From: Streptomyces tsukubensis
GTDB taxonomy: Bacteria > Actinomycetota > Actinomycetes > Streptomycetales > Streptomycetaceae
Length of the DNA: 64,000 nucleotides
NCBI RefSeq assembly: GCF_003932715.1
Contig: NZ_CP020700.1
Coordinates: forward strand, 6,470,501 to 6,534,500
Direction: 5' to 3'
Position 1 is the stretch's first letter; every line of letters begins with the position of its first letter. Below are positions 26,937 to 34,696 of this stretch, one piece after another. Below the pieces are notes generated by a model. The model saw nothing but the letters and a program-made list of their open reading frames with translations. It did not search any database and was not told the origin of the DNA. Position numbers and translations under genes: made by a program.

Positions 26937-28664
26937 ATGAGCAGTCCCCACTCCCGAGCGCCGCGGGTCACGACCGCCGCGCCGGGCCGGACCGGCGGCG
27001 ACGGCAAAGGCATCGCCCTGCTCGTCATCGCCTCCTGCCAGTTGATGGTGGTCCTCGACATCACCATCGTGAACATCGCCCTGCCGCATATCCAGAGCGC
27101 CCTCCACTTCTCCACCACCGACCTGTCGTGGGTGGTCAGCGCCTACACGCTCACCTTCGGCGGTCTGCTTCTGCTCGGCGGGCGGACGGGCGACATCCTC
27201 GGCCGCCGGCGGATGTTCATGGTCGGCGTCGCGCTCTTCGCCGTCGCCTCCCTGCTCGGCGGACTCGCCCAGGACTCCGGTCAGCTCCTCGCCGCCCGTT
27301 CCCTCCAGGGTGTCGGCGGGGCCATCGCCTCCCCGACCGCTCTCGCCCTGATCACCACCACCTTCCGCGAGGGGCCCGAGCGGAACCGGGCGTTCGGAGT
27401 GTTCGCCGCCGTCTCGGCGGGCGGCGGGGCGATCGGGCTGCTGGCGGGCGGCATCCTCGTCGAGTGGCTCGACTGGCGCTGGGTGTTCTTCGTCAACGTT
27501 CCGATCGCCGCACTGATCCTGCTGGCCACCCGGCGCCATATCCCCGAGTCCGAACGGCATCCCGGGCATTTCGACATCGCCGGAGCGCTGACCTCGACCC
27601 TCGGCATGGTCGCCCTGGTGTACGGCTTCATCCGGGCCTCCCAGCACGGCTGGAGCGACCGGTTCACCCTGGCCTCGTTCGGTGCCGCGGTCGTACTGCT
27701 CACGGTGTTCCTGCTGGTGGAGCGGCGCTCCCGGCAGCCGATCACGCCACTGCACATGTTCGCCGAGCGCAATCGGGCCGGGTCCTACGCCATCATGCTC
27801 TGCCTGGCCGCCGCGATCTTCGGCATGTTCTTCTTCCTCACGCTCTACGTCCAGGACGTCCTCGGCTTCAGCCCCCTCACCGCGGGTCTGGCGTTCCTGC
27901 CCGTCAGCGTCCTGATCGCGGTCGGCGCCACCGTCACCTCCCGGCTGCTGCCCCGCTACGGCCCGAAACCGTTCATCGTCTGCGGCGCGCTGCTGGCCGC
28001 GGGCGGGCTGAGCTGGCTGAGCCTGATCGAAACCGACTCGACCTATGCGGGCAGCGTGCTGGGCCCGATGCTCGTCTTCAGCGCCGGGATGGGCATGCAG
28101 TTCGTCTGCCTCACCCTGACCGCGGTCTCCGGCGTCCCCCGGCGCGAGACCGGCGCGGCCTCAGGGCTGCTGAATGCTTCCCAGCAGGTGGGCGGTTCGC
28201 TGGGTCTCTCCATCCTGGTAACTGTTTTTGGGACGGCCAGTGCGGACGAAGCCCGCCGGTTGCTCCCCGCCTTTCTGGCGCAGGCGACCCCGGCCGAGCA
28301 GCTCACCTTCAGCCGGACCGGGCAACTGCCTCAGCCGTGGGGAGCGGAGGTCCTCACCCACGGGATCGCCATGGCGTTCGTCACCGCGACCGTCTTCGCC
28401 GTGATCGCCGCGGTGATCGCCGTGGTCGTCATCCGGATCCGCGCCGCCGACCTCGAACGCCTCCAGGGCAGCGGCCCCGAACCCGATCCCGAACCCGGCC
28501 CCGTTACCCCTCCCGAGCCCGGCTCCGCTCCCGGGCCGGACCCCGGCCCCGATACCGGCCCCGAACCCGGTACCGCCTCGGACCCCGAGCCCGGCTCCGA
28601 TCCCGGGCCGGACCCGAATACAGGCCCCGCCCCCGGCTCCGGCCCCGGACCCGGCAGGGTCTGA
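26937..28664 (+). CDS. MFS drug/metabolite exporter, DHA2 (14-helix) family
   Basis: A 575-aa membrane protein with the DHA2 motifs VVLDITIVNIALPHI in helix 1, GGRTGDILGRRRMFM between helices 2 and 3, and RSLQGVGGAIASPTALALI in helix 4; about 14 hydrophobic segments are visible up to residue 510. The C-terminal about 60 residues are a Pro/Gly/Asp/Glu repeat that should be cytosolic and disordered. It starts 159 bp after ridA in the same direction and may export a substrate or toxic intermediate of the aromatic pathway, but it could be independent. ATG 26937 was chosen by the family start. Confidence 0.88.
   Translation: MSSPHSRAPRVTTAAPGRTGGDGKGIALLVIASCQLMVVLDITIVNIALPHIQSALHFSTTDLSWVVSAYTLTFGGLLLLGGRTGDILGRRRMFMVGVALFAVASLLGGLAQDSGQLLAARSLQGVGGAIASPTALALITTTFREGPERNRAFGVFAAVSAGGGAIGLLAGGILVEWLDWRWVFFVNVPIAALILLATRRHIPESERHPGHFDIAGALTSTLGMVALVYGFIRASQHGWSDRFTLASFGAAVVLLTVFLLVERRSRQPITPLHMFAERNRAGSYAIMLCLAAAIFGMFFFLTLYVQDVLGFSPLTAGLAFLPVSVLIAVGATVTSRLLPRYGPKPFIVCGALLAAGGLSWLSLIETDSTYAGSVLGPMLVFSAGMGMQFVCLTLTAVSGVPRRETGAASGLLNASQQVGGSLGLSILVTVFGTASADEARRLLPAFLAQATPAEQLTFSRTGQLPQPWGAEVLTHGIAMAFVTATVFAVIAAVIAVVVIRIRAADLERLQGSGPEPDPEPGPVTPPEPGSAPGPDPGPDTGPEPGTASDPEPGSDPGPDPNTGPAPGSGPGPGRV
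28471..28655 (+). repeat. Degenerate GPEPDP/PGP repeat tail of the MFS gene
   Basis: About 185 bp of six-base-related units (CCCGAACCCG type) encode Pro-Glu-Pro, Gly-Pro-Asp-Pro and similar triplets at the C-terminus of the exporter. The pattern is a low-complexity expansion, not a domain. Confidence 0.7.
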
Positions 28665-28827
28665 AGCCTCTGGCCGACAGTCGCGCCCAAGGGCCCGGAT
28701 TCCGTGATACACGCCTCTGACCAGGCATGGAGCGAGGGTCGGCCCCCGACCTCAAGAGATCGTGCACGCGAGTTGTAGCATGCTCCGCGGCAAGCTTGCG
28801 CGGTAGTGAAGCACGGGGGGCGTGACG

Positions 28828-28929
28828 ATGGGGGACAGGGCTGCCGTACTCATGGGTACGGCTGAAGGGAACGCCCCGCCGTACACCAGCACCCCGGCCC
28901 GGGGCCACCGTACGGACGGCAGCGCATGA
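28828..28929 (+). CDS. Putative 33-aa leader peptide coupled to the DUF2617 gene
   Basis: A small frame starting at ATG 28828, eight bases after a GGGGGG run, reads MGDRAAVLMGTAEGNAPPYT and continues to a TGA that overlaps the DUF2617 ATG (ATGA at 28926-28929). A 7-bp hairpin lies inside it. The tight overlap and ribosome binding site suggest real translation and coupling. No family is recognisable, and the frame could be chance. Confidence 0.45.
   Translation: MGDRAAVLMGTAEGNAPPYTSTPARGHRTDGSA
28843..28862 (+). promoter_or_regulatory. Hairpin GCCGTAC-6nt-GTACGGC inside the leader ORF
   Basis: Perfect 7-bp arms at 28843-28849 and 28856-28862 around a 6-nt loop lie within the leader coding frame, 63 bp upstream of the DUF2617 start. 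It may act in translational coupling or attenuation. Confidence 0.4.
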
Positions 28930-29465
28930 GCGCTCGCGCCCTCGCCACCCCGTACCAGGACACCGACGCCGACCAGCTCTCCTTCGCCCTCGGCCATCCC
29001 CCGATGGCGGCCCTCGCCGTCCGTGAACTCACCATCGGCGGGCTCGCCGTCCAGCTCCGGCTGCTGGGCGCCTCGCACCAGGTCTTCGCCGGACCCGTTG
29101 CCGAGACCGTGGCATGCCTGCCCGGCGGCGCGGGGGGTCTGCCGGACACCGTCCGGGAGATCGACGGCTGGCAGTATCGTTTCCGCGCCCAGGTGCACCG
29201 CTATCCGCCCGAGGAGTTCACCCGGCGGGTGGCCCGGGTCGTGCAGTGCGCCGAAGCCCATCCCCATGCCCTGTACGGGGTCTTCCCCGGCGATCCTGAG
29301 GCGGTCACCGCCCTGACCGTCGACGCCGGAACCGGCTCCGGTACCGGCCTCGGGGGCGACGGCACCGGCGCCCCCCTGGGCACCGGGCTCAACTGGCGTA
29401 CTTGGCATACCTACCCGCAGAGCCGCCGGATCGTGGCGACGCACTCCCGGCTGGAGGCCCGATGA
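28926..29465 (+). CDS. DUF2617 family protein
   Basis: A 179-aa soluble protein. Residues 1-130 show a compact alpha/beta pattern (LSFALGHPPMAALAVRELTIGGLAVQLRLLGASHQVFAG, VREIDGWQYRFRAQVHRY) that I recognise as DUF2617, a family of unknown function common in actinomycetes. A Gly-rich insertion (about residues 138-160) precedes a C-terminal strand. It is the first full gene of an operon with DUF4247, DUF350 and an aminopropyltransferase; its stop overlaps the next start (ATGA). Confidence 0.75.
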   Translation: MSARALATPYQDTDADQLSFALGHPPMAALAVRELTIGGLAVQLRLLGASHQVFAGPVAETVACLPGGAGGLPDTVREIDGWQYRFRAQVHRYPPEEFTRRVARVVQCAEAHPHALYGVFPGDPEAVTALTVDAGTGSGTGLGGDGTGAPLGTGLNWRTWHTYPQSRRIVATHSRLEAR

Positions 29466-29887
29466 AGACCGCCCTACGCATCAGCGTGATACTCCTCGCC
29501 GCGGCAGCGCTCACCGGCTGCGCCGGCGACGACGACGACAGTTCCTACGACGCCACGCACTACAACGACGTACCGATCCAGTGGATCCGCGGAGAGTACA
29601 CCCCCAACGCCGGAGGCTACGTCGACCCCGTCGACGTACCGAACACCGTCGCCGACGAGATCCACACCAACACGGCTTCGCGCGACCGCGTCTCCGCCGA
29701 GAGCACGGTCTACCTCCGCTACGACGACGACATCGTCGCCGTCACCAAGCAGCCGCGCGGCAGCCTCATCGAGATCCAGGACTACCGCTCCGGCTACTCC
29801 CGCTGGCAGCACCATCTCCGCACCTCCTCCTGGCCCGACCCGGTGAACCAGAGCTTCCGCGGCGGGGGCCCCGGCTCCGGCAAGTGA
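29462..29887 (+). CDS. DUF4247 family lipoprotein
   Basis: A 141-aa protein with a lipoprotein signal: KTALRISVILLAAAALTGC places the lipobox Cys at about residue 20. The mature part contains VPNTVADEIHTNTASRDR and YLRYDDDIVAVTKQPRGSLIEIQDYRSGYSRW, matching DUF4247 as I recall it. It should be anchored outside the membrane. ATG 29462 overlaps the DUF2617 stop. Function unknown; context suggests it works with the membrane proteins downstream. Confidence 0.78.
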   Translation: MKTALRISVILLAAAALTGCAGDDDDSSYDATHYNDVPIQWIRGEYTPNAGGYVDPVDVPNTVADEIHTNTASRDRVSAESTVYLRYDDDIVAVTKQPRGSLIEIQDYRSGYSRWQHHLRTSSWPDPVNQSFRGGGPGSGK

Positions 29888-29997
29888 GCCCCGCCCGCGC
29901 GGCCCTTCCGCCGAGCCCGTCAGCGTGACGGTGCTGCCGAGCCCGTAACCGCGACCGTTCCCCGAGCCCGTAACGACGTCCCCCGAAAGGCACCCCC

Positions 29998-30435
29998 GTG
30001 GCAGAGATTTTCGAGTCGGCAGGCACCGCCCTGCTCTACGGACTCGTCGGCTTCGTCGTGATGGCGGCCGGTTTCATCGCCCTCGACCTGGTCACCCCCG
30101 GCAAGCTCTTCCATGTCGTGTGGTCGGAGCGCAACCGGGGTGCCGCTGTGCTGCTGGCCGGTCAGACCCTGGCGATCGGCCTGGTCATCGAGGAGTCCAT
30201 CCGGGCCAGCGAATCCGAGCAGGGCCTGGGCTACGGCCTGGTCAGCACCCTGCTGTACGGAATGGCCGGGGTGGTCGTGATGACCGTGATCTCCCTGGTC
30301 GTCGGTCTGCTGACGCCCGGCCGGCTCGGTGCCGCCGCCCTGGAGGACAACGGCGGCCGCCCCCATCCCGCCGCCTGGGTGATGGCTGCCACCTATCTCG
30401 GCGCGGCCTTCATGGTCGGCGCGGCCGTCTCCTGA
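29998..30435 (+). CDS. DUF350 family membrane protein
   Basis: A 145-aa protein with four predicted membrane helices in two pairs: LLYGLVGFVVMAAGFIALDLVTPGKL and LLYGMAGVVVMTVISLVVGLLTPGRL are internal duplicates ending in TPG(K/R)L. That internal repeat is typical of DUF350. The GTG start at 29998 is preceded by GAAAGG. It lies 110 bp after DUF4247 and 17 bp before the aminopropyltransferase gene. Confidence 0.8.
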   Translation: MAEIFESAGTALLYGLVGFVVMAAGFIALDLVTPGKLFHVVWSERNRGAAVLLAGQTLAIGLVIEESIRASESEQGLGYGLVSTLLYGMAGVVVMTVISLVVGLLTPGRLGAAALEDNGGRPHPAAWVMAATYLGAAFMVGAAVS

Positions 30436-30452
30436 CCCCGGCCGGGCCCACG

Positions 30453-32057
30453 ATGAGCACCACCACGGAGGAGCGCGCCGTACCGACTGCCACGGAGGAG
30501 CCGATGCGCATCCCCACCTCCCGGGGTGCGCGGTTCCTGCTGATGCTCGCCGTGTTCATCTGCGCGGCCTGCGGACTGATCTACGAACTCGCGCTCACCG
30601 CGCTCGGCAGCTACCTCATCGGCAACTCCGTGATGCAGACCTCCGTGGTCCTGTCCGTCATGGTCTTCGCCATGGGCATCGGCTCCCTCGCCGCCAAACC
30701 GCTCCAGAAGCGGGCGGTCGGCGGCTTCGCCCTCGTCGAGGGCGCCCTGGCGCTCGTCGGCGGACTGTCGGTACTGATCCTCTACGTCTGTTTCGCCTGG
30801 CTCCGCATCTACATGCCCGCCATGATCGTGGTGTCGTTCGTGGTGGGCCTGCTGATCGGTGCCGAGATCCCGCTGCTGATGACGCTCCTCCAGCGCATCC
30901 GCCGCCAGGAGGCGGGCAGCGCGGTCGCCGATATGTTCGCCGTCGACTACATCGGCGCCCTGGTCGGCGGGCTCGCCTTCCCCCTCCTCCTGCTCCCGGC
31001 CTTCGGCCAGCTGAAGGGTGCCCTGGTGGTGGGGGCCGTCAATGCGGTCGCCGGGGTGATCGTGGTCCTGTGGATCTTCCGGCGGGAGACCCGGCGGATC
31101 GTCAGAGCGGGCCTGCTCGCCGGGATGGCGGCCGTACTCGCCGTACTGGGCACCGTCTACGTCCTCGCCGACGAGATCGAGGTAACGGCCCGGCAGCAGC
31201 TCTACCGCGATCCCATCGTGCACGCCGAGACCACCCCGTACCAGGACATCGTCCTCACCCGGTCCACCGCGTTCACCGGCTCGCCCGATCTGCGGCTCTT
31301 CCTCAACGGCGATCTCCAGTTCTCCTCCGTCGACGAGTACCGCTACCACGAGAGCCTCGTCCACCCCGCGATGGCGGGCCGGCGGTCCTCGGTGCTGATC
31401 CTCGGCGGCGGTGACGCGCTCGCGCTGCGCGAAGTCCTCCGCTACGACGATGTGCAGCAGGTCACCCTGGTCGACCTGGACCCCGCGGTGACCGAGCTGG
31501 CCCGGACGTACGGACCCCTGCGGGAACTCAACGGCGGTGCGCTCGAAGACCCCCGGGTGACCGCCGTCAACGCCGACGCCTTCAACTGGCTGCGGGACGC
31601 CCGGCAGCGCTACGACGCGGTCCTGATCGACTTCCCTGACCCCGACACCGCGTCCCTGGCCAAGCTCTACAGCGTGGAGTTCTACCATCTCCTCGGCCGG
31701 GTGCTGAACCCCGGCGCACGCGTTCTGGTGCAGGGCGGATCACCGTTCTTCGCCCCCAAGACGTACTGGTCCATCGTCGAGACCATCACCGAGGCCGGAT
31801 ACGCGACCACCCCCTACCAGGCGGACGTGCCGAGCTTCGGCAACTGGGGTTTCGTCCTGGCCACCCGGGGCAGGGACGCCGCCGCCCCCGTCCTGCAACT
31901 TGCCTCCGACGCACCCCGACTGCGGTTCCTCGACTCCGCGGTCCTGAAGGCCTCGACCGTCTTCCCCGTCGACCGGCGGCCCCGCGAGGTACGCGCCAGC
32001 ACGCTGATGGACCCGGTGGTCCTGGAGTACACGCGCCGGGAGTGGCGGGACTACTGA
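30453..32057 (+). CDS. Membrane-fused polyamine aminopropyltransferase (spermidine synthase-like)
   Basis: A 534-aa protein. Residues 25-235 hold about seven membrane helices (LIYELALTALGSYLIGNSVMQTSVVLSVMVFAMGIGS). Residues 255-534 form a spermidine synthase-like Rossmann domain, with LFLNGDLQFSSVDEYRYHESLVHPAM, the cofactor motif LILGGGDALALREVL, the acidic LVDLDP and the active-site segment IDFPDPDT. Such proteins transfer aminopropyl groups from decarboxylated SAM to an amine; the fusion suggests a membrane-proximal substrate. ATG 30453 follows DUF350 closely, and this is the last gene of the operon. Confidence 0.85.
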   Translation: MSTTTEERAVPTATEEPMRIPTSRGARFLLMLAVFICAACGLIYELALTALGSYLIGNSVMQTSVVLSVMVFAMGIGSLAAKPLQKRAVGGFALVEGALALVGGLSVLILYVCFAWLRIYMPAMIVVSFVVGLLIGAEIPLLMTLLQRIRRQEAGSAVADMFAVDYIGALVGGLAFPLLLLPAFGQLKGALVVGAVNAVAGVIVVLWIFRRETRRIVRAGLLAGMAAVLAVLGTVYVLADEIEVTARQQLYRDPIVHAETTPYQDIVLTRSTAFTGSPDLRLFLNGDLQFSSVDEYRYHESLVHPAMAGRRSSVLILGGGDALALREVLRYDDVQQVTLVDLDPAVTELARTYGPLRELNGGALEDPRVTAVNADAFNWLRDARQRYDAVLIDFPDPDTASLAKLYSVEFYHLLGRVLNPGARVLVQGGSPFFAPKTYWSIVETITEAGYATTPYQADVPSFGNWGFVLATRGRDAAAPVLQLASDAPRLRFLDSAVLKASTVFPVDRRPREVRASTLMDPVVLEYTRREWRDY

Positions 32058-32153
32058 GCCGGACGCGACGGGTGCCGGTCGGACGAGCGTTCAACTGGTG
32101 AGGAGCGGAAGAAGTTTGCGCGGTACGTTCCCGGTGGAGCCGTAACCGCAGGC

Positions 32154-32173
32154 CTCCGGGGGTATCCCCGGAG
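32154..32173 (+). terminator. Hairpin CTCCGGGG-GTAT-CCCCGGAG after the aminopropyltransferase gene
   Basis: A perfect 8-bp stem with a 4-nt loop lies 97 bp after the aminopropyltransferase stop and 134 bp before the phospholipase start. It may be the operon terminator or part of a structured phospholipase leader; no T-run follows. Confidence 0.45.
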
Positions 32174-32306
32174 CAGCAACTTCCTTCGCGGGCCCCTGGA
32201 TCGGGCGGTCCGCGCGTTCCTCCGCCTCGCACCCCCGCATCCGGGGGCCGGGGTCCCTGTCCCGACCGCCGCGCGACCCCCGCGGCGGCTCTGCGAAAGG
32301 ACACCC

Positions 32307-32759
32307 ATGCGTCGTACGCTCTCGGCCACCCTCGCCACCGCGGCATCGGCCGTGCTGGTGGGCACCGTCATGGCGAACCCCGCCCATGCCGTTCCCGCGG
32401 ACAAGCCGCAGATCCTCTCCCAGTGGACGCAGACCAGCGCGAGCAGCTACAACTCCTGGTCGGCCGCCCGCGGCAACCAGGGCGCCTGGTCCGCGTACCG
32501 CTTCGACTGGTCCACCGACTACTGCTCCAGCTCTCCCGACAACCCCTTCGGCTTCCCCTTCCAGAACTCCTGCGCCCGCCATGACTTCGGCTACCGCAAC
32601 TACAAGGCGGCCGGCTCCTTCAGCGCCAACAAAGCCCGGCTGGACAGCGCCTTCTACGAGGACCTCAAGCGGGTGTGCGCGGGGTACGGCGGAGCGACCA
32701 AGGTGACGTGCAACAGCACGGCCTGGACGTACTACCAGGCGGTACGAGCCCTGGGCTGA
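32307..32759 (+). CDS. Secreted phospholipase A2 (prokaryotic type)
   Basis: A 150-aa protein with an N-terminal signal peptide (MRRTLSATLATAASAVLVG, cleavage after ANPAHA near residue 28). The mature enzyme shows the calcium-site segment DWSTDYCSSSPDNPFGF and the catalytic CARHDFGYRNYK, in which the His-Asp pair is characteristic of Streptomyces secreted phospholipase A2. Four cysteines can form two disulfides. It hydrolyses the sn-2 ester of phospholipids outside the cell. ATG 32307 has GAAAGGA upstream. Confidence 0.9.
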   Translation: MRRTLSATLATAASAVLVGTVMANPAHAVPADKPQILSQWTQTSASSYNSWSAARGNQGAWSAYRFDWSTDYCSSSPDNPFGFPFQNSCARHDFGYRNYKAAGSFSANKARLDSAFYEDLKRVCAGYGGATKVTCNSTAWTYYQAVRALG

Positions 32760-32782
32760 CGAGCCCCGGTGTACGTACCGGC

Positions 32783-32823
32783 GGGCCGGGTCCGCGATGC
32801 GGCGCGCGCCGCGGACCCGGCCC
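32783..32823. terminator. Bidirectional terminator between phospholipase A2 and TetR genes
   Basis: Perfect 14-bp arms at 32783-32796 and 32810-32823 enclose a GC-rich 13-nt loop that can itself pair. It lies between the converging stops of the two genes. Confidence 0.75.
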
Positions 32824-32828
32824 TTCCC

Positions 32829-33653
32829 TCAGACGTCCACCGCCCCGCCCGCCGACCGGACGTGGCTCTCCACCCCGTCCAGCAGCCGCCGGAGCCCGAA
32901 GTCCAGGCTGGGCGCGATGTCGTTGTACGCGGTGTCACCCGGCTCGAAAACCCCCGACACCACCAGCCGTGACAGGGCGGGGAACCGGCTGCCGTCCATG
33001 AGTTCCCGCATCGCGCGGGCGTAGTTCTCGCCCATCTCCTCGACGGACACACCGGTACGGTCCGGAGCCTGCGCCAGCTCCAGGGAGGTCCGGGCCAGAT
33101 CCCGGACGGCACCGGCGACGAACATCGCCAGATGCAGCATCTCGTCGTCCGCCAGGCCGATGTCCGACAGCTCCTGGAGCAGGGCTTCGAGCCACCCGAG
33201 CTGGTTGGGCCCGAGCGGCGGGGTGCTGATGGTGACGTCCAGCAGCCAGGGGTGCCGGTCGTACACCTTCAGTATCGACCGCACCCAGTGGTAGACGCCC
33301 GCCCGCCAGTCCGGTCCGTCAACCGGCCCGTCAGCCGGTCCGTCCGCGGGGATCCCCGTCTCCGCCCGGCCCGGCGGCGGACCGATCGCCCGGTCGTACA
33401 CGATGTCGACGAGCTGCTCCTTGCCGGGGACATAGCGATAGAGCGACATGGCCGTATAGCCGAGGCGCCCGGCAACCTGCTGCATCGAGATGCCGTCGAG
33501 CCCCTCCGCGTCCGCGATGGCGATGGCCGTCGAGGCGATCTTCTCCACCGAGAGCCCTCTCTTGGGACCCCGGGACGAGCGCCCGGGGTCGTCGCCCCAC
33601 AGCGCCTCCAGGGTTCTGGCCCGGCTCTCCTTGGACTTTCGACTCGTGCTCAT
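32829..33653 (-). CDS. TetR family transcriptional regulator
   Basis: A 274-aa regulator. The N-terminal helix-turn-helix is at about residues 35-80 (SVEKIASTAIAIADAEGLDGISMQQVAGRLGYTAMSLYRYVPGKEQL). The C-terminal part (DWRAGVYHWVRSILKVYDRHPWLLDV) resembles the tetracycline-repressor-type ligand domain. ATG 33653 gives a GGAGAG close upstream; the open frame extends further but enters the promoter. It is divergent from a DrrAB-like ABC exporter and probably represses it until a ligand binds. Confidence 0.88.
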   Translation of the reverse strand: MSTSRKSKESRARTLEALWGDDPGRSSRGPKRGLSVEKIASTAIAIADAEGLDGISMQQVAGRLGYTAMSLYRYVPGKEQLVDIVYDRAIGPPPGRAETGIPADGPADGPVDGPDWRAGVYHWVRSILKVYDRHPWLLDVTISTPPLGPNQLGWLEALLQELSDIGLADDEMLHLAMFVAGAVRDLARTSLELAQAPDRTGVSVEEMGENYARAMRELMDGSRFPALSRLVVSGVFEPGDTAYNDIAPSLDFGLRRLLDGVESHVRSAGGAVDV

Positions 33654-33670
33654 CGCTCTCCGTGATCGGG

Positions 33671-33731
33671 TTGACAGTGTCGGTGGAAACCCTGTATCGC
33701 TTATACCTGAGTTTACGCCATATACGGTTTC
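33671..33731. promoter_or_regulatory. Promoter and candidate TetR operator between the regulator and the ABC exporter
   Basis: TTGACA at 33671-33676 is a consensus -35 for the exporter, with TGTATC or TATCGC as -10 after 16-18 bp. Two 14-bp half-sites, 33686-33699 and 33718-33731, match in inverted orientation at 11 of 14 positions (GAAACC...TAT type). They overlap the promoter, as expected for repression by the divergent TetR. Confidence 0.5.
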
Positions 33732-33763
33732 TGATTTCTGAAACATGGGGGAGTTGTGTCGGC

Positions 33764-34696
33764 ATGGCCGTCAGTTATGCGATCGAAGTGAAGGGGCTGC
33801 GCAAATCGTTCGGCGCCGTGCCGGTCCTGACCTCGGTCGACCTGCGCGTCGAACGCGGGACGATGCTCGCGCTGCTGGGACCCAACGGTGCCGGAAAGAC
33901 CACCACGGTCCGGATCCTCACCACCCTGCTGGCAGCCGACGGCGGTACGGCGCTGGTGGAGGGCCACGATGTCGCCCGCGATCCGCGGGCCGTACGCCGG
34001 CTGATCGGAGTCACGGGTCAGGCCACCGCCGTGGACGAACTCCTCACCGGCGAGGAGAACCTGGAGATGATGGCGAGGCTCTTCGGCCTCCGGACCCGGG
34101 CCGCCCGCCGCCGCAGGGCCGAACTGCTCGCGGAGTTCGGTCTGGAGGCCGTCGCCCGGCGGCCCGTCAGGACGTACTCGGGCGGGCTGCGCCGCCGTCT
34201 CGACCTGGCGGTCGGACTGATCAACCGGCCGTCGGTGCTCTTCCTCGACGAGCCGACCACCGGTCTGGACCCCACCAGCCGGGCGACGATGTGGGAAACC
34301 GTCCGCCGACTGCTGGCCGACGGTACGACCATCCTGCTGACCACGCAGTATCTGGAGGAGGCCGACCAACTGGCCGACCGGATCGCGGTGATCGACGGCG
34401 GCCGGGTGGTAGCCGAGGGCACCGCGGCCCGGCTGAAGAGCCGGATCGGTGCCGAACGCGCGGAGCTGTCCTTCGCCGCCGCCGATCTGCCCCTGGCGCG
34501 GCGGCTGTTCGCGGGCGACTGGCGCGGCGGGGACACCCTCAGCGTCCCGGTGGACGGTGCCGCGGACGTCCGCCGACTGCTCAACAGGGCTGCGGAGAGC
34601 GGCGCCGAGGTCACCGGTCTGGCCCTGCACCGGCCCAGCCTCGACGACGTCTTCGCCGAACTGACCGGCGCGGGCGTCCCGGCGGTGCGGTCATGA
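33764..34696 (+). CDS. ABC exporter ATP-binding protein, DrrA type
   Basis: A 310-aa ATPase with Walker A GPNGAGKTT near residue 38, signature YSGGLRRRLDLAVGL, Walker B VLFLDEPTTGLDP and the H-loop region TTILLTTQYLEEADQLADRI. The C-terminal about 80 residues (LSFAAADLPLARRLF..., HRPSLDDVFAELTG) are the DrrA-type extension. It powers export of a drug or lipid-like compound with the permease downstream. ATG 33764 was chosen because MAVSYAIEVKGLRKSFG begins the domain and GGGGAG precedes it. The stop overlaps the permease start. Confidence 0.92.
   Translation: MAVSYAIEVKGLRKSFGAVPVLTSVDLRVERGTMLALLGPNGAGKTTTVRILTTLLAADGGTALVEGHDVARDPRAVRRLIGVTGQATAVDELLTGEENLEMMARLFGLRTRAARRRRAELLAEFGLEAVARRPVRTYSGGLRRRLDLAVGLINRPSVLFLDEPTTGLDPTSRATMWETVRRLLADGTTILLTTQYLEEADQLADRIAVIDGGRVVAEGTAARLKSRIGAERAELSFAAADLPLARRLFAGDWRGGDTLSVPVDGAADVRRLLNRAAESGAEVTGLALHRPSLDDVFAELTGAGVPAVRS

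Noticed and set aside
32058..32306. Riboswitch (c-di-AMP or cobalamin type) before phospholipase A2
   Set aside because: Several hairpins exist, but I could not match the conserved core of either class.
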